Below are positions 22,101-31,199 of a stretch of 64,000 bases of DNA, piece by piece; position 1 is the stretch's first letter; every line of letters begins with the position of its first letter. Position numbers and translations under genes: made by a program. The stretch spans positions 372,001 through 436,000 of the forward strand of contig CANXME010000095.1 of the NCBI GenBank assembly GCA_948144175.1, written 5' to 3'. Under the pieces are notes generated by a model. It was not told the origin of the DNA and ran no database searches. It worked only from the letters and a program-made list of their open reading frames with translations. Source of the DNA: Closterium sp. NIES-65. Taxonomy: Eukaryota; Streptophyta; Zygnematophyceae; Desmidiales; Closteriaceae.

Positions 22101-25100
22101 ACCGCACATCCACAGACCCCAACTTCCCCTCTCCCTTGTGAAAAGCGGCTAGTTGCACCGCTAGCATCGTCCGCATCTCAACACTGCCCCCCCTTGCCTT
22201 AAACACCTCTTCAGCCCCCGCCCTCAGTTCCGCATCCTCCCGAATCTCGCCTAGGTACTGATTCTTCGGGTTTAGAAGCCACCCCAAGGTGTGGAGGGGG
22301 TTGTGCAGCTGTCCGTCCCATCGATTGGCTATGATAGCCTTAAACGCAGCAAGAAACGCGGCCTTCTCGTTTCCCGAAAGCAAACCGGTTTTCTTGGAGA
22401 GTTGGGCAGCTGCGCACGCGGTAAGAGCAACAAATTCATGGTGAGTAATAGCGTCGGAGTGGCTGGTGTAGGGTAGGGACAGAATCGTTGACCTAATAGA
22501 TTCATATGTATAATACATTGAACTTACCCGCCTTCGTTGCCACTTCGTTGGTCTTGACCGTAGCCTCAAGCATGAGGCTGTAGACACTCCCCATCACAAG
22601 GGACCGCCGGTCAACGATGCGTAGCACCTCGTAGATGGGCTTCATGAGACCAAGAATGGCCGTGACGGAGTCCCAAAACGTCTCCTCCAAGAGGAGACCA
22701 CGGATAGCCTGCCCCTCCTCCGTGTTCGCCACCACTACACGTTTCCACTCCTCACTAATCACCATCTCCTTCAATGCTTTTTTAACCTCAAGAAAACGCT
22801 CGATCATGATCACTTGCATTCCAAAACGAGTAGCACCAGGGCGGACAAGCGCTAGCTTGCTAAACAACTCACGGAAAAGTGTGACGGCCGAGGCACTCCC
22901 CTTGACCATCATCACAACCCGATGCACCTGGTTGAGGACCCTCTTCACCGCCTTGACCTTCCCCATATCGTGAAGCATGAGGTCCAAGACGTGGGCCGCA
23001 CAATTGGTGAAGAAGACTTGCGGGTACTCGTCCTTGAGCAAGTTTGCCGCGCGCTTGTTGTTAGCCGCGTTGTCCATGACGACTTGGACAATGTGGCTGT
23101 CCCCCACCTCGCAAATCGCATGTTGGATGAGCTTCGCGAGGTACTCTCCAGTTTTCTTCGCGGTTTTGGAGTCGACGCAGTCCACAATCACCGGCGCGGT
23201 GTCGTTTTGGGCGATGACTCAAATCATGCCCCGGCTTTTGAGGCACGTCCAACCGTCCATCGTGAGGGTGCATCCGCTTCTCGGCCAACTCTCTTTGATT
23301 GGCTTGATGAGCTCCTCCGTGTCGAGCTTCAACTTGACAAGAAGTGGGCCCGCCACCTTGTATGCCGAAGGAAAGGTGTAGGCCTTCCCGAATGCGGCGA
23401 CTGCATCCACAAACGCTTGCATCGCCTTAGTCTTAGACGAAGACGTCCTAAACTCCAGGTCGTTTTCCGCCACAGCAGCCGCCCGCAGGTAGTCCAAGCG
23501 TCCGCGCGCTGTCACGTCGGCCATCTCCCGAATGTCCCGCTGCCGTGAGCGCCGGGGTAACTGCACCTCCATAGTGGACGTAGACGCTCCATTAGAGCCG
23601 TCTTCGAAGGACGAACGCTCCTCGACGGACGACGCTCGCAGCTGCTTCGCATAATCTGATTCGCAGATCGCTATGTTCTTATGCTTGGAGCTTGGAGTGC
23701 CTAAAAGGTGCTCCCCAATTCTAGTTGCGTTTGGGGTTACCGGCAAATGGCAGTGAAGGCACAGGCAGCTAGTGATTGTACCATCTTCCGCCGTCTCTTT
23801 CCTAACGTGCAGCCAATAGCGTGACTGCGGTCGAACCATGGTGCAAGGCTTGGGGAGGCTAATATGATAGAGAGAGTGCTGAAATAGCCTCAGTGGCTAT
23901 GAGTTAAGAGGCCCTGGACAGAGCCTCTTTGTATTTCGGGAGCTGAAGTGCATTGTCGAGTTGAGGATGAGCAACTCACTTCGGAAGATTGGGCTTGGGC
24001 TGCTGTGATTGGTCGCGACTCTGGAGTGGCATGCGCTTTGCGACACACCCCGCATGCGCGAAACATTTTCGCTTCTAGCGTGAAAATTTGAAAATTTTAA
24101 CGAAGCGGGTAATGTCTTCGGTTCGCGATCGCGAAATGCTGCATTCAGGGCGACTCGACCAACACTGTAGGGGTGTTCTGATTGGTCGCGCTTTGCATTA
24201 GCATTGCGCGAAAATTGCGACACCCTCTGTATGCGAGAAAACAGATTGTCAGCTGGCGCGAAAACGGTCCGCATGTGGCGAAACATGTAATCCTGTCGTC
24301 AAATGTTGAAATGCGCGACTCGGTTCAGACTGAATTCGCGGCTCGAGAAAATTCAACGAGCCGCATGTCGGAAATCGACAGTGAAAACGGCAAGCAATTC
24401 CTATCCCCTTTAAAAATCCACTAATTATGAGTTACAACGATGGTTTCAAAGTTTCGGTCGAAAAAAACGGCCGTTTTTTTGCACCTTGGGAGGTGCTTTA
24501 ACGCGAACTGTCACGAGGTGGTTTAACGCAAGGTGGCAGTGATCCTTGTGCGGATGAGATGTGCATGAGCGGAACGACATTCAGCAAGTGCTTTTGTGTC
24601 TGCCTGGTCCTATCCTGGGAATAACGGCAAGACATGCATGCTCCGCGTTTCAAATAACGGCAAGCGACTGAGCTCGGGGCGAAGGGTTACGCGATACGAC
24701 AGCGGGTACTGTGGACAGTCACAAGCACACGAGGGACAAGGCCTGCGCCACGACGTCACGAGGGTAGCAACAACTGGCTACCTCTTAGAGGGACACGAGG
24801 CGGTGGGGGCAGTGAGTGATTACCTCAGAGAGCGGCACGAGGCGGTGGGGGCACTGGTCAAGGAAGCAGCGCCAGGTTCGGGAGGCGTCCCGCCAGAGCA
24901 CGAGGGGGCGGCCCACCACTGTGAGCGCGTGCGGCCGACTCGCGTCCATGTCCGCCGCCACGCCCACCGCGTACCACGCGCGACTCCACTCGAACCGCTC
25001 CGACTGCGCCGATTCCGCTCCGGCCGCCTGCACCACCGCCGACGCGCTCAGCTGCTCCTCTGCGCCGCCCGCTACAGTCACGCTGCCTCCGCCGCTCCCC

Positions 25101-25396
25101 TCGCTAGAAGTCGACCCCGCCTGCAGCACGGCTTTGGCAGGCGGCGATCGCGGGCCGGCGCGCAGAGCCCCACGCGCGCCGGGCGGAGGAACGCGCGCGC
25201 GCAGAGGCTCTACGCGCGCCGAGCTTTCTCTCGGCTCCTGGCGCGGCTGCGCTGCGCGGACGACGCGGTGAGCATTTCCCCTCGTTTCGGCACTACCAGG
25301 GTAGCGAGGAAAAGGCGATCTGTAGGTGACTGCAGCGGAAGCCACGCAAGGCGCTGGAGTAAAGAGAGAACCCATAGTTACCTCGAAAACATCCAC
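16164..25396 (-). CDS. Chloroplast Rieske oxygenase, PAO/PTC52/TIC55 family (7 exons)
   Basis: Exons on the minus strand: 25396-24824, 20908-20735, 20407-20156, 19815-19712, 19269-19058, 18460-18243 and 16436-16164. All have GT donors and AG acceptors, and the joined frame stays open for about 601 residues (family about 500-560). Seen: a Ser/Ala/Arg-rich leader like a plastid transit peptide; [17 protein letters not shown] (from residue 135); the Rieske [2Fe-2S] ligands C182-x-H184 and C202-x2-H205 (CPH, CSYHGW); VLFVWPDE; the mononuclear iron site D303-x2-H306-x4-H311 in [32 protein letters not shown]; a C-terminal HCTSC pair (C529, C532); and two hydrophobic segments for membrane anchoring. 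The family oxygenates chlorophyll-type pigments at plastid membranes. PAO, PTC52 and TIC55 cannot be separated here. The exon 6 donor (18243) was chosen because it keeps the frame. A start at residue 8 (MGSLFTP) is also possible. Confidence 0.9.
16437..17058 (-). other. Intron 6, part next to exon 7
   Basis: Intronic sequence between the minisatellite and the exon 7 acceptor (CCCCCCAG, AG at 16437-16438). It has A/T runs at 16670-16715. The open frames here are not supported by any motif. Confidence 0.55.
17059..18196. repeat. GGGCAT/GGGTAT hexamer minisatellite in intron 6
   Basis: About 1.1 kb made of the hexamers GGGCAT, GGGTAT, GGGCAC, GGGAGT and GGGTGT. Variant hexamers recur in a higher-order pattern: the GTGTGGG marker appears near 17356, 17572, 17746 and 17932, giving units of about 174-216 bp. 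All six-base phases lack stops, so the long Met-Gly, His-Ala and Pro-Met frames are artefacts. Every GGG is spaced by three bases, the densest possible G-quadruplex pattern, and it lies on the template strand of the oxygenase gene. Confidence 0.95.
18461..19057 (-). repeat. Intron 5 with simple repeats
   Basis: Intron between exons 5 and 6 (donor GTGCGT at 19057, acceptor CACCAG with AG at 18461-18462). It holds a GTGCAG(T/G)(G)-type tandem of about 16-17 bp at 18492-18570, a CACCATCACCCC tandem at about 18842-18958, and a run of 25 C at 19003-19027. The low-complexity His/Pro frames across it are not genes. Confidence 0.75.
20409..20734 (-). repeat. Intron 2 with GGGGC(G)GG-rich tract
   Basis: Intron between exons 2 and 3. 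A degenerate tandem of GGGGCGGGA/GGGGATGGGG covers about 20470-20625. There is no coding evidence. Confidence 0.6.
21447..23839 (-). pseudogene. hAT1 transposase (BED, DUF659, hAT C-terminal domain)
   Basis: Start at 23839 ([14 protein letters not shown]). A BED-type zinc finger ([21 protein letters not shown]) is followed by DUF659 with [13 protein letters not shown], holding the first catalytic Asp. A TGA at 23219-23221 interrupts it, and the same frame continues ([18 protein letters not shown]) to MDNAANN with the second Asp and [13 protein letters not shown]. Near 22500-22530 the frame changes; a 35-base segment GTAAGT...TTAG could be a tiny intron. The dimerisation block [18 protein letters not shown] follows near 22020-21960. 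At a poly-A run (about 21846-21855) the frame shifts again into an acidic, Ser/Lys-rich tail ending at 21447. Role: cut-and-paste transposition. Slightly damaged. Confidence 0.9.
23840..24488 (-). promoter_or_regulatory. hAT1 subterminal region and transposase promoter
   Basis: 650 non-coding bases between the transposase start and the TIR. GATTGGTCGCG occurs twice (about 24009 and 24181), and GCGAAA/GCGCGAAA recurs many times in both orientations. hAT transposases are known to bind short subterminal repeats, so these are candidate binding sites. GATTGG is also CCAATC on the transposase strand, where a CCAAT box could act. Confidence 0.55.
24783..24852 (-). repeat. Tandem duplication of the exon 1/intron 1 donor
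   Basis: Two imperfect copies of about 43 bp (shared GACGAGG-like block CACGAGGCGGTGGGGGCA at about 24793-24810 and 24836-24853) duplicate the end of exon 1 (the CPHRLVPL codons) plus the splice donor. The first donor (after 24824, GAG/GTAATC) gives a correct protein. The second copy leads into an in-frame TAA at 24785-24787. Confidence 0.7.
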
Positions 25397-25998
25397 TCAG
25401 GTGGCGTTCCTTTAACTAGGGTTTCCGCACTTTCCGGAAGTCTTGAGATAAGATCTCACGAGCTTCAATTTCTGATTTTTTTTTTTCGCTGATCAATGCG
25501 GGCGGAGCGGCACTACTACCGTTACGACCATCGCAGAACAGAGGAGAGCGAAGGGGCTTCTCAGCTCGGATGGACGCAGCAGCAGCGTCATGCCGTGCCC
25601 GATGCGAACACTCCGCTTCATCTGCACAGGACGGAGAGGACGACTCTGAGGCTTCCCCGGGATGGTCTGACGCATGGCTGTCGCTGCCTGCCTGCAGGTT
25701 GTAACAACTTGAGGGTGGGGAAGTGAGTCGCGCGAGGGTGAAGGGTCGAAATTTTATCAAGTGAGGATGCAAATAGTGTGTTTCGCTACAGAGATTCCAG
25801 TAACTTTATAAAAACTAATACCAATCGTGGCTCTTATAATACGTAAGCCTTCAGGGGGTGCGCTTATAATCGAGCATCGGATATAAGCGTCACACGCCAA
25901 TTAAAAGCGCCAGGCGCTTATCCGCGGGTGGCGCTTATATCCGGGGTATGACGGTAGCAATATGTTACTAGTTGTTCAACAAAGTTGTGCGGAATAAC
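25397..25998 (-). promoter_or_regulatory. Upstream region of the Rieske oxygenase gene
   Basis: About 600 bases between the gene start and copy D, so the promoter and 5' UTR should be here. A perfect 12-bp inverted repeat, CGGATATAAGCG (25878-25889) and CGCTTATATCCG (25932-25943), sits among further GCGCTTATA copies (about 25858-25950). No convincing TATA box is seen. The weak frame at 25416-25772 has no recognisable domain. Confidence 0.45.
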
Positions 25999-26009
25999 TG
26001 TCAGAACTC

Positions 26010-29000
26010 TAACGACTGGATCCGCGCAGCTCGTCTCCAGCTCAGGCAGAGCTTTAGCTCGGACTTTCCTGTGTTGCGTCTGCACTCGGACAGAGGCGGA
26101 GAGTTCTCATCTGGCCTTCTGCGTGCCTACTGTCGTGCGCGAGGCATCCGTCAGACCTTCACGCTTCCGGACTCACCGCAGCAAAATGGGATTGCAGAGC
26201 GCCGCATTGGCATGGTCATGGACCGTCGCTCGTACGTCTATGATGCATGCGGCTGCCCCCCATTTTCTGTGGCCTTTTGCGGTCAGGTACGCGGCGCATC
26301 AGATCAACCTCCACCCCAGGGTCTCCAGGCCGGAGACCTCCCCAGCCCTGCTGTGGACAGGGAAGGTTGGCGATGCGTCGGCGTTCCGGGTCTGGGGATC
26401 TCGGGCGTTTGTCCGCGACTTGTCTGCGGACAAGCTGTCCCCTCGCGCTGCTACCTGCGTCTTCCTGGGGTTCCCCCCCGACGCCCCTGGGTGGCAGTTC
26501 TACCACCCCACCTCTCGCCGTGTTCTGTCCTCCCAGGACGTCACGTTCGACGAGTCGGTACCCTACTACCGCCTCTTCCCCTACCGCACTCCGTCCCTCC
26601 CCCCACCCCCGCTCTTCTTGGTAACCAGGTCCCCCCCCGGTAGACCCCCTCCCCCCTCAGGGTCCTGCCCCTTCAGGTGTGTCCCAGGTAGACGCGGTCG
26701 AGCCTGTCGAGGTCACTAGTCGACTCTGCTGCTGCTGTGGGTGCTGAGCCTAGGGGTGTTGTGACTGGGGGTGCTGAGCCTGGGGGTGCTGAGCCTGGGG
26801 GTGCGGAGCTTGGGGGTGCTGCGTCTGGGGGTGCTGAGCCTGGGGGTGCTGAGCCTGGGGGCGCTGAGCCTGGGGGTCCTGAGCCTGGGGGTGCTGAGCT
26901 TGGGGGTGCTGAGCCTGGGGGTACTGAGACTGGAGGTTCTTCGCCTGGAGGTTCTCCGGGTGCTTCGTCTCGCCGAGAGCCACTCTCCCCACAGGAGCTG
27001 CGTGAGTGGTTTGCCCGGCGCTGGAGGCGTGCTGCTGGTGCTGGAGGTTCTTCGGCTGCTGAGGGTACTGCTGCCGCGCGTCCCGGAGGTGCACGTACTG
27101 GGAGTACTGGAGCTGCTGGGCCTACGGGTTCTCCTGGAGCTGGTGCTGCTGAGCGTGTTGGCGCTGAGACTACCGCTGGCGGTCCGACTGGCGGTGCTCC
27201 TGGCACTGCTGGGGGTTCTGGAGCTACTCGAGGTGCTGCTGGAGGTGCTGTTGGAGCGGGTACTCCTGGTGGAGGTGCTGCTAGGGGTTCTGGTGCTACT
27301 GGAGGTGCTGCTGGAGCGGGTACTCCTGCTGGGGGTGCTGGTGCTTTCCCTGCTGTTTCTGGCGTCGCCACGCGGCCCCGACCATACTTCGTTCCGCTTC
27401 TGCAGCAGGTTCTCGATCTTACACCTTCTCCTGGTCCTCCTCCTCCTCCCTTAGAGGGTCCGCAGCCTGTCCGGTCACAGTGACAGCTACAGCCTGCCTC
27501 CCCTTTGCCTGCTCCTTCTCCCTACGCTGGTCCGACTGGAGGTCTTACTGAGCGTCGTGAGCCTGCGTCTCGTCCTGCGTCGCCTGTTCGTACTACGCTC
27601 ACTAGTGGTCGCGGTTCGCGTCAGCGTCCTCCTCCTGTCCCTGGCACGCACCGGATGTCTCTGCGTCCGTCTACTGCTCCTCTGCGTGCCCCTTTGCCTT
27701 CTCCTCCTGCTTCCTCTCTTCCTGCTCTTGCCGACCCGGAGTCGGACTCTCTTCGTGCTGCCAGTCCTACTGTCACGCGTCTCCTTGCTACTGCCGTCAC
27801 TGACCCTTCTTTCGAGTCTTCTGCTGCGTCTGCCCTTGTCACTGAGCTCGTCAACTTTGCTGCGCGCTGTCGTTTGGACTACGCTGCTAGTCTTGTCGCT
27901 GAGTCTGAGTCTGCCTGTCCTCCGTCCGTCGGGGGTGCGTGTGCCCTTGGCACGGACGTCCTTGAGGACAGGCAGGAGGAGTTCCAGTGTCTGGTCGCCG
28001 CTTCACCTCATCTCGCGTCTGTACTGCTAGCCCCTGAGGGAGACCCGGATGCACTTGACATCCCGACTCCGCGCTCTTACGCGGAGGCGATAGAGGGTCC
28101 CTACTCCTCTCAGTGGCAGGCAGCTATGGATGCAGAGATGGCTTCCTGGAAGTCCACAGGCACCTACGTTGACGCTGTTCCCCCTCCTGGGGCGAACATA
28201 GTCAGTGGCATGTGGATCTTCAGGGTGAAGCGGCCGCCGGGTTCTCCGCCTCTCTTCAAGGCGCGTTACGTGGCTCGTGGCTTCAGTCAGCGGCAGGGAG
28301 TTGACTACTTTCAGACCTTCTCCCCCACCCCGAAGATGACCACTCTTCGGGTACTGCAGCACGTTGCTGCTCACCGTGACTACGAGCTCCACTCTCTCGA
28401 CTTCAGCACTGCTTTCTTGCAGGGCAGCCTGCACGAGGAGATCTGGCTGCGTCGCCCACCTGGCTTCACTGGGTCTTTCCCTCCTGGTACCCAGTGGAGT
28501 CTCCGGCGTCCAGTCTACGGTCTCCGCCAGGCGCCGCGTGAGTGGCACGACACACTGAGGACTACACTGGCGGCACTTGGGTTTGCTCCTTCCACAGCAG
28601 ACCCGTCGCTGTTTCTGCGCACCGACACCTCTCTGCCGCCGTTCTACATCCTCGTGTACGTCGACGACTTGGTCTTTGCCACAGTTGACACTGCTGGACT
28701 CGCCTACGTGAAGTCCGAGCTGCAGAAGAGACACACGTGCACTGACCTGGGTGAACTGCGCAGCTACCTTGGCTTGCAGATCACCCGGGACAGAGCACGC
28801 CGCACCATTACTCTGACTCAGTCACACATGGTGCAGCAGGTCCTTCAGCGCTTCGGCTTCACGTACTCCTCGCCTCAGGCCACTCCTCTGCCTACTCGCC
28901 ACTCGCTCTCAGCTCTGCCTTCGGATGAGTCCGTAGAGTCGAGTGGCCCGTATGCAGAGCTTGTTGGCTGCCTCATGTACCTGATGACCTGCACACGACC

Positions 29001-29639
29001 TGACCTTGCATACCCTCTTAGCATTCTCGCACGCTATGTTGCTCCTGGGAGACACCGACCAGAGCACATGGCTGCAGCGAAGAGGGTGTTGCGCTACTTG
29101 TGCAGTACGTCGGGCATGGGGCTACTGCTTGGAGGGCGCAGTCCAGTGGTCCTCACTGGGCACGCGGACGCTTCTTGGGCTGACGACCAGGCTACGCAGC
29201 GGTCATCACAGGGTTACACCTTCACTCTTGGTTCCGGCTCTGTTTCGTGGCGGGCTACCCGCTCGTCTTCTGTTCTCGGCTCCAGTTGTGAGGCTGAGAT
29301 CTACGCCGGGGCTATGGCTGCCCAGGAGCTTCGCTGGCTCACCTACCTGCTGACCGACCTTGGAGAGCCGCCTCGTTCTCCTCCAGTCCTGTACGTAGAC
29401 AACAAGGCCATGCTGGCCTTGTGTCGAGAGCAGCGACTGGAGCACAGGACAAAGCACATTGCTCTCCGCTACTTTATTGCTCGTGAGCTATAGCAGCGTG
29501 GACAGTTGCGACTTGCGTACGTGGCCTCTGAGGCCAACACTGCTGATGTCTTCACCAAGGCACTTGCGCCTTGTGATCATCAGCGCTGCTGCACACAGCT
29601 TGGCCTTGTGCCTGTCTTGCCTCACTTGCTCACTTCTTG
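26010..29639 (+). pseudogene. Copy D integrase-RT-RNase H
   Basis: Integrase C-terminal half (LRLHSDRGGEFSSGLLRAY, PDSPQQNGIAERRIG; frameshifts at about 26180-26250), then FYHPTSRRVLSSQDVTFDESV. A Gly/Ala/Glu-rich linker of tandem GGTGCTGAGCCTGGG units (about 26740-26960) follows. RT runs from about 28070 (IFRVKRPPGSPPLFKARYVARGF, LDFSTAFLQGSL, YGLRQAPREW, YVDDLVFA near 28655-28678). RNase H follows (HADASWADDQATQ, SSCEAEIYAGAMAAQELRW, YVDNKAMLAL). TGA at 27481-27483 and TAG at 29491-29493 are in-frame stops; after the TAG the frame continues through ANTADVFTKAL. Confidence 0.9.
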
Positions 29640-29856
29640 ACCTTGCTTGTACCTTCACCTATATATACTCTTGCTCTTGCTTGCTTGACTCTTGTATATC
29701 TCTATATGTGATCTTGCATGTGAACTGGCCTTCTGGCCTTTGAATTTGTGCTCGGACTGTGTGGTGACTTTGAGATCCACCCTGAGCTTGCTTTGCTTTG
29801 CTTTGCTTGACTGGTCTTGTGACCCCTTGTTCTCCCCCACTTTGCCTATGGGGGTG

Positions 29857-29992
29857 TGTCAGAACTCTATATAGCTTATACATTTTGTGTAGGCTATAGT
29901 GGGGTATCCCATAGGGGGTACAACCCAATTAGGGTTTCCTATTTGTATCACTTCCATTCCATAGTCATTCCATCCTCGCTCACTTCTTCTCA
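29857..29992 (+). repeat. 3' LTR of copy D
   Basis: 136 bp, TGTCAGAACT to CTTCTTCTCA, preceded by the polypurine tract CCTATGGGGGTG. Contains the family core GGCTATAGTGGGGTA, GGGGGTACAACCC and TTAGGGTTTCCTATTTGTA. Confidence 0.92.
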
Positions 29993-29997
29993 ATAAC

Positions 29998-30401
29998 GAA
30001 TAACGAAGCTGACAATATGGGCTGGCGATACAATGAATGCCGCGAGAAACTATAGCGAGCTATCATAACTAGACGGTAACTTCGGGAACGCAAGGTTGAG
30101 TGCATGTTTAGTTGTTGAAAAGCCGACGCGATGCAGCCAGGTTTTATTTTATCAGTGTGAATAAACATGATACACTGATTATCAGGGTGAAATTTGAAGA
30201 CCACAATTGTTAGGATAAGGATCAGGCCCTCATATTAATTTTGGGGAAGGCTGAAAATGAGTCTTGTCCAATATCAGTGAAATCGGCTTAGAAATGCCAA
30301 AATGCACTATAAAATCACTATAATATCAGAAAAAGAGGCTAATAAATCAACATATGTACGAAATTTTGTGCTGAAAATCAGTCAAATCAGCGTAAAAAGG
30401 C
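29998..30401. other. AT-rich spacer
   Basis: AT-rich sequence with no gene, repeat or RNA signal that I can recognise. Confidence 0.5.
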
Positions 30402-30843
30402 TGACATCTAAGGCCCTGGTGAGGATCCTTAGATAAGATAAGTTTGCTATAGTATATAGCGGAAGTCTTTGTAGTAGTGTGAACCTTGTGCATAGTGAAT
30501 GAAGATGACAAGATTGATGAAAAACAATATATCACAAACACTATACATCCTAGCTAGCCATATACTCTTAGGGGTACATTCTCTTATTCAACCGTAATAC
30601 ATCGATACAGTACCAGCTATCCGAGTTGCCATATGTAATTGTTGAGGCAGTTACGCCTCTTGCAATTTCTTCGTCGGTAACCGTTCGGTCCAGGTTAGTC
30701 AACAGTCGCAGCAGTTGACTTGCGACTGTTGACGTGCGTGCCCTATATGAGCTAATGCGATACTGCTGCTGTTGTGAATAGTAGCTGGTGCAATACTGCT
30801 ACACCTTTGGGAATGCTTAAGTAATTTCTTGCTTACTCCAACA
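30402..30843 (-). repeat. Probable LTR of a C-like copia element
   Basis: On the minus strand this starts TGTTGGAG and ends in CA after about 442 bp, close to the 434 bp of the copy C LTR. It shows the same order of weak landmarks (GGATCCTTAG, GCGGAAG, GTGTGAACC). The adjoining 40 bases (30844-30881) resemble the bases next to the copy C 3' LTR (CTCATCC..CTGG..CACGTGGC versus CTCCCC..CTGG..GACGTGGC). No target duplication was found. Diverged, so tentative. Confidence 0.45.
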
Positions 30844-30881
30844 CTCATCCTTATTCCTGGAAGGAGCCACGTGGCACACTT

Positions 30882-30955
30882 CCTAAACGGGGCTGTACCC
30901 CATATTGGCTACCCCACTATAGCCTAACCATATATATCATACATATAATTTGACA
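30882..30955 (-). repeat. Truncated 3' LTR of copy F
   Basis: Matches the first part of the 5' LTR (TGTCAAATTATATG to CCCCGTTTAGG on the minus strand). Homology ends at 30882 where the C-like fragment begins. Confidence 0.8.
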
Positions 30956-31199
30956 CATCCCCATAGGGAAAGTGGGGGAGAGCAAGGGGTCACAAGACCA
31001 GTCAAGAGAGGCAAAGCAAGCTCAGGGTGGATCACGTCACCACACACACTGAGCACAAGCAAAGGGCCACAAGGCCAGTTCACATGCAGAGGTATATATG
31101 CAACAACAACAGCACAGTGATCTCTACCTAGCAGAGCAAGCATGCAGGTATATATATAGATCACAGTACAAGCAAAGTCCACAACAAGTGAGGAAACGT

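Larger units (their letters stand above)
21070..24488 (-). mobile_element. hAT1: hAT-superfamily DNA transposon in intron 1
   Basis: Terminal inverted repeats CAAGGTTCAAAATTTCGG (21070-21087) and, at the other end on the complementary strand, CAAGGTGCAAAAAAACGG (ending at 24488) agree at 14 of 18 positions. The 8-bp direct duplication GGAGGTGC at 21062-21069 and 24489-24496 is the hallmark of hAT insertion. The 3,419-bp element encodes one BED/DUF659/hAT-dimerisation transposase on the minus strand, the same strand as the host gene. It sits wholly inside intron 1 of the oxygenase gene and lengthens that intron from about 0.5 to 3.9 kb. Confidence 0.95.
25999..29992 (+). mobile_element. Copy D: 5'-deleted copia element (family 1)
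   Basis: Bounded by the target duplication ATAAC at 25994-25998 and 29993-29997. The left end has only the first dozen or so bases of the LTR (TGTCAGAACTCT) joined directly to integrase, so most of the 5' LTR, the PBS, the leader, gag and protease are deleted. The right end is a full 136-bp LTR (29857-29992). Sequence identity to copy E is very high. It lies about 600 bp upstream of the oxygenase gene, in divergent orientation. Confidence 0.93.

Noticed and set aside
25416..25772. Upstream frame as an extra N-terminal exon of the oxygenase
   Set aside because: No domain or clear splice link; exon 1 already begins with a plausible transit peptide.
26673..27371. Minus-strand Pro/Ala-rich frame and plus-strand LGVLSLGV frame
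   Set aside because: Alternative frames of the GGTGCTGAGCCTGGG tandem in the polyprotein linker.
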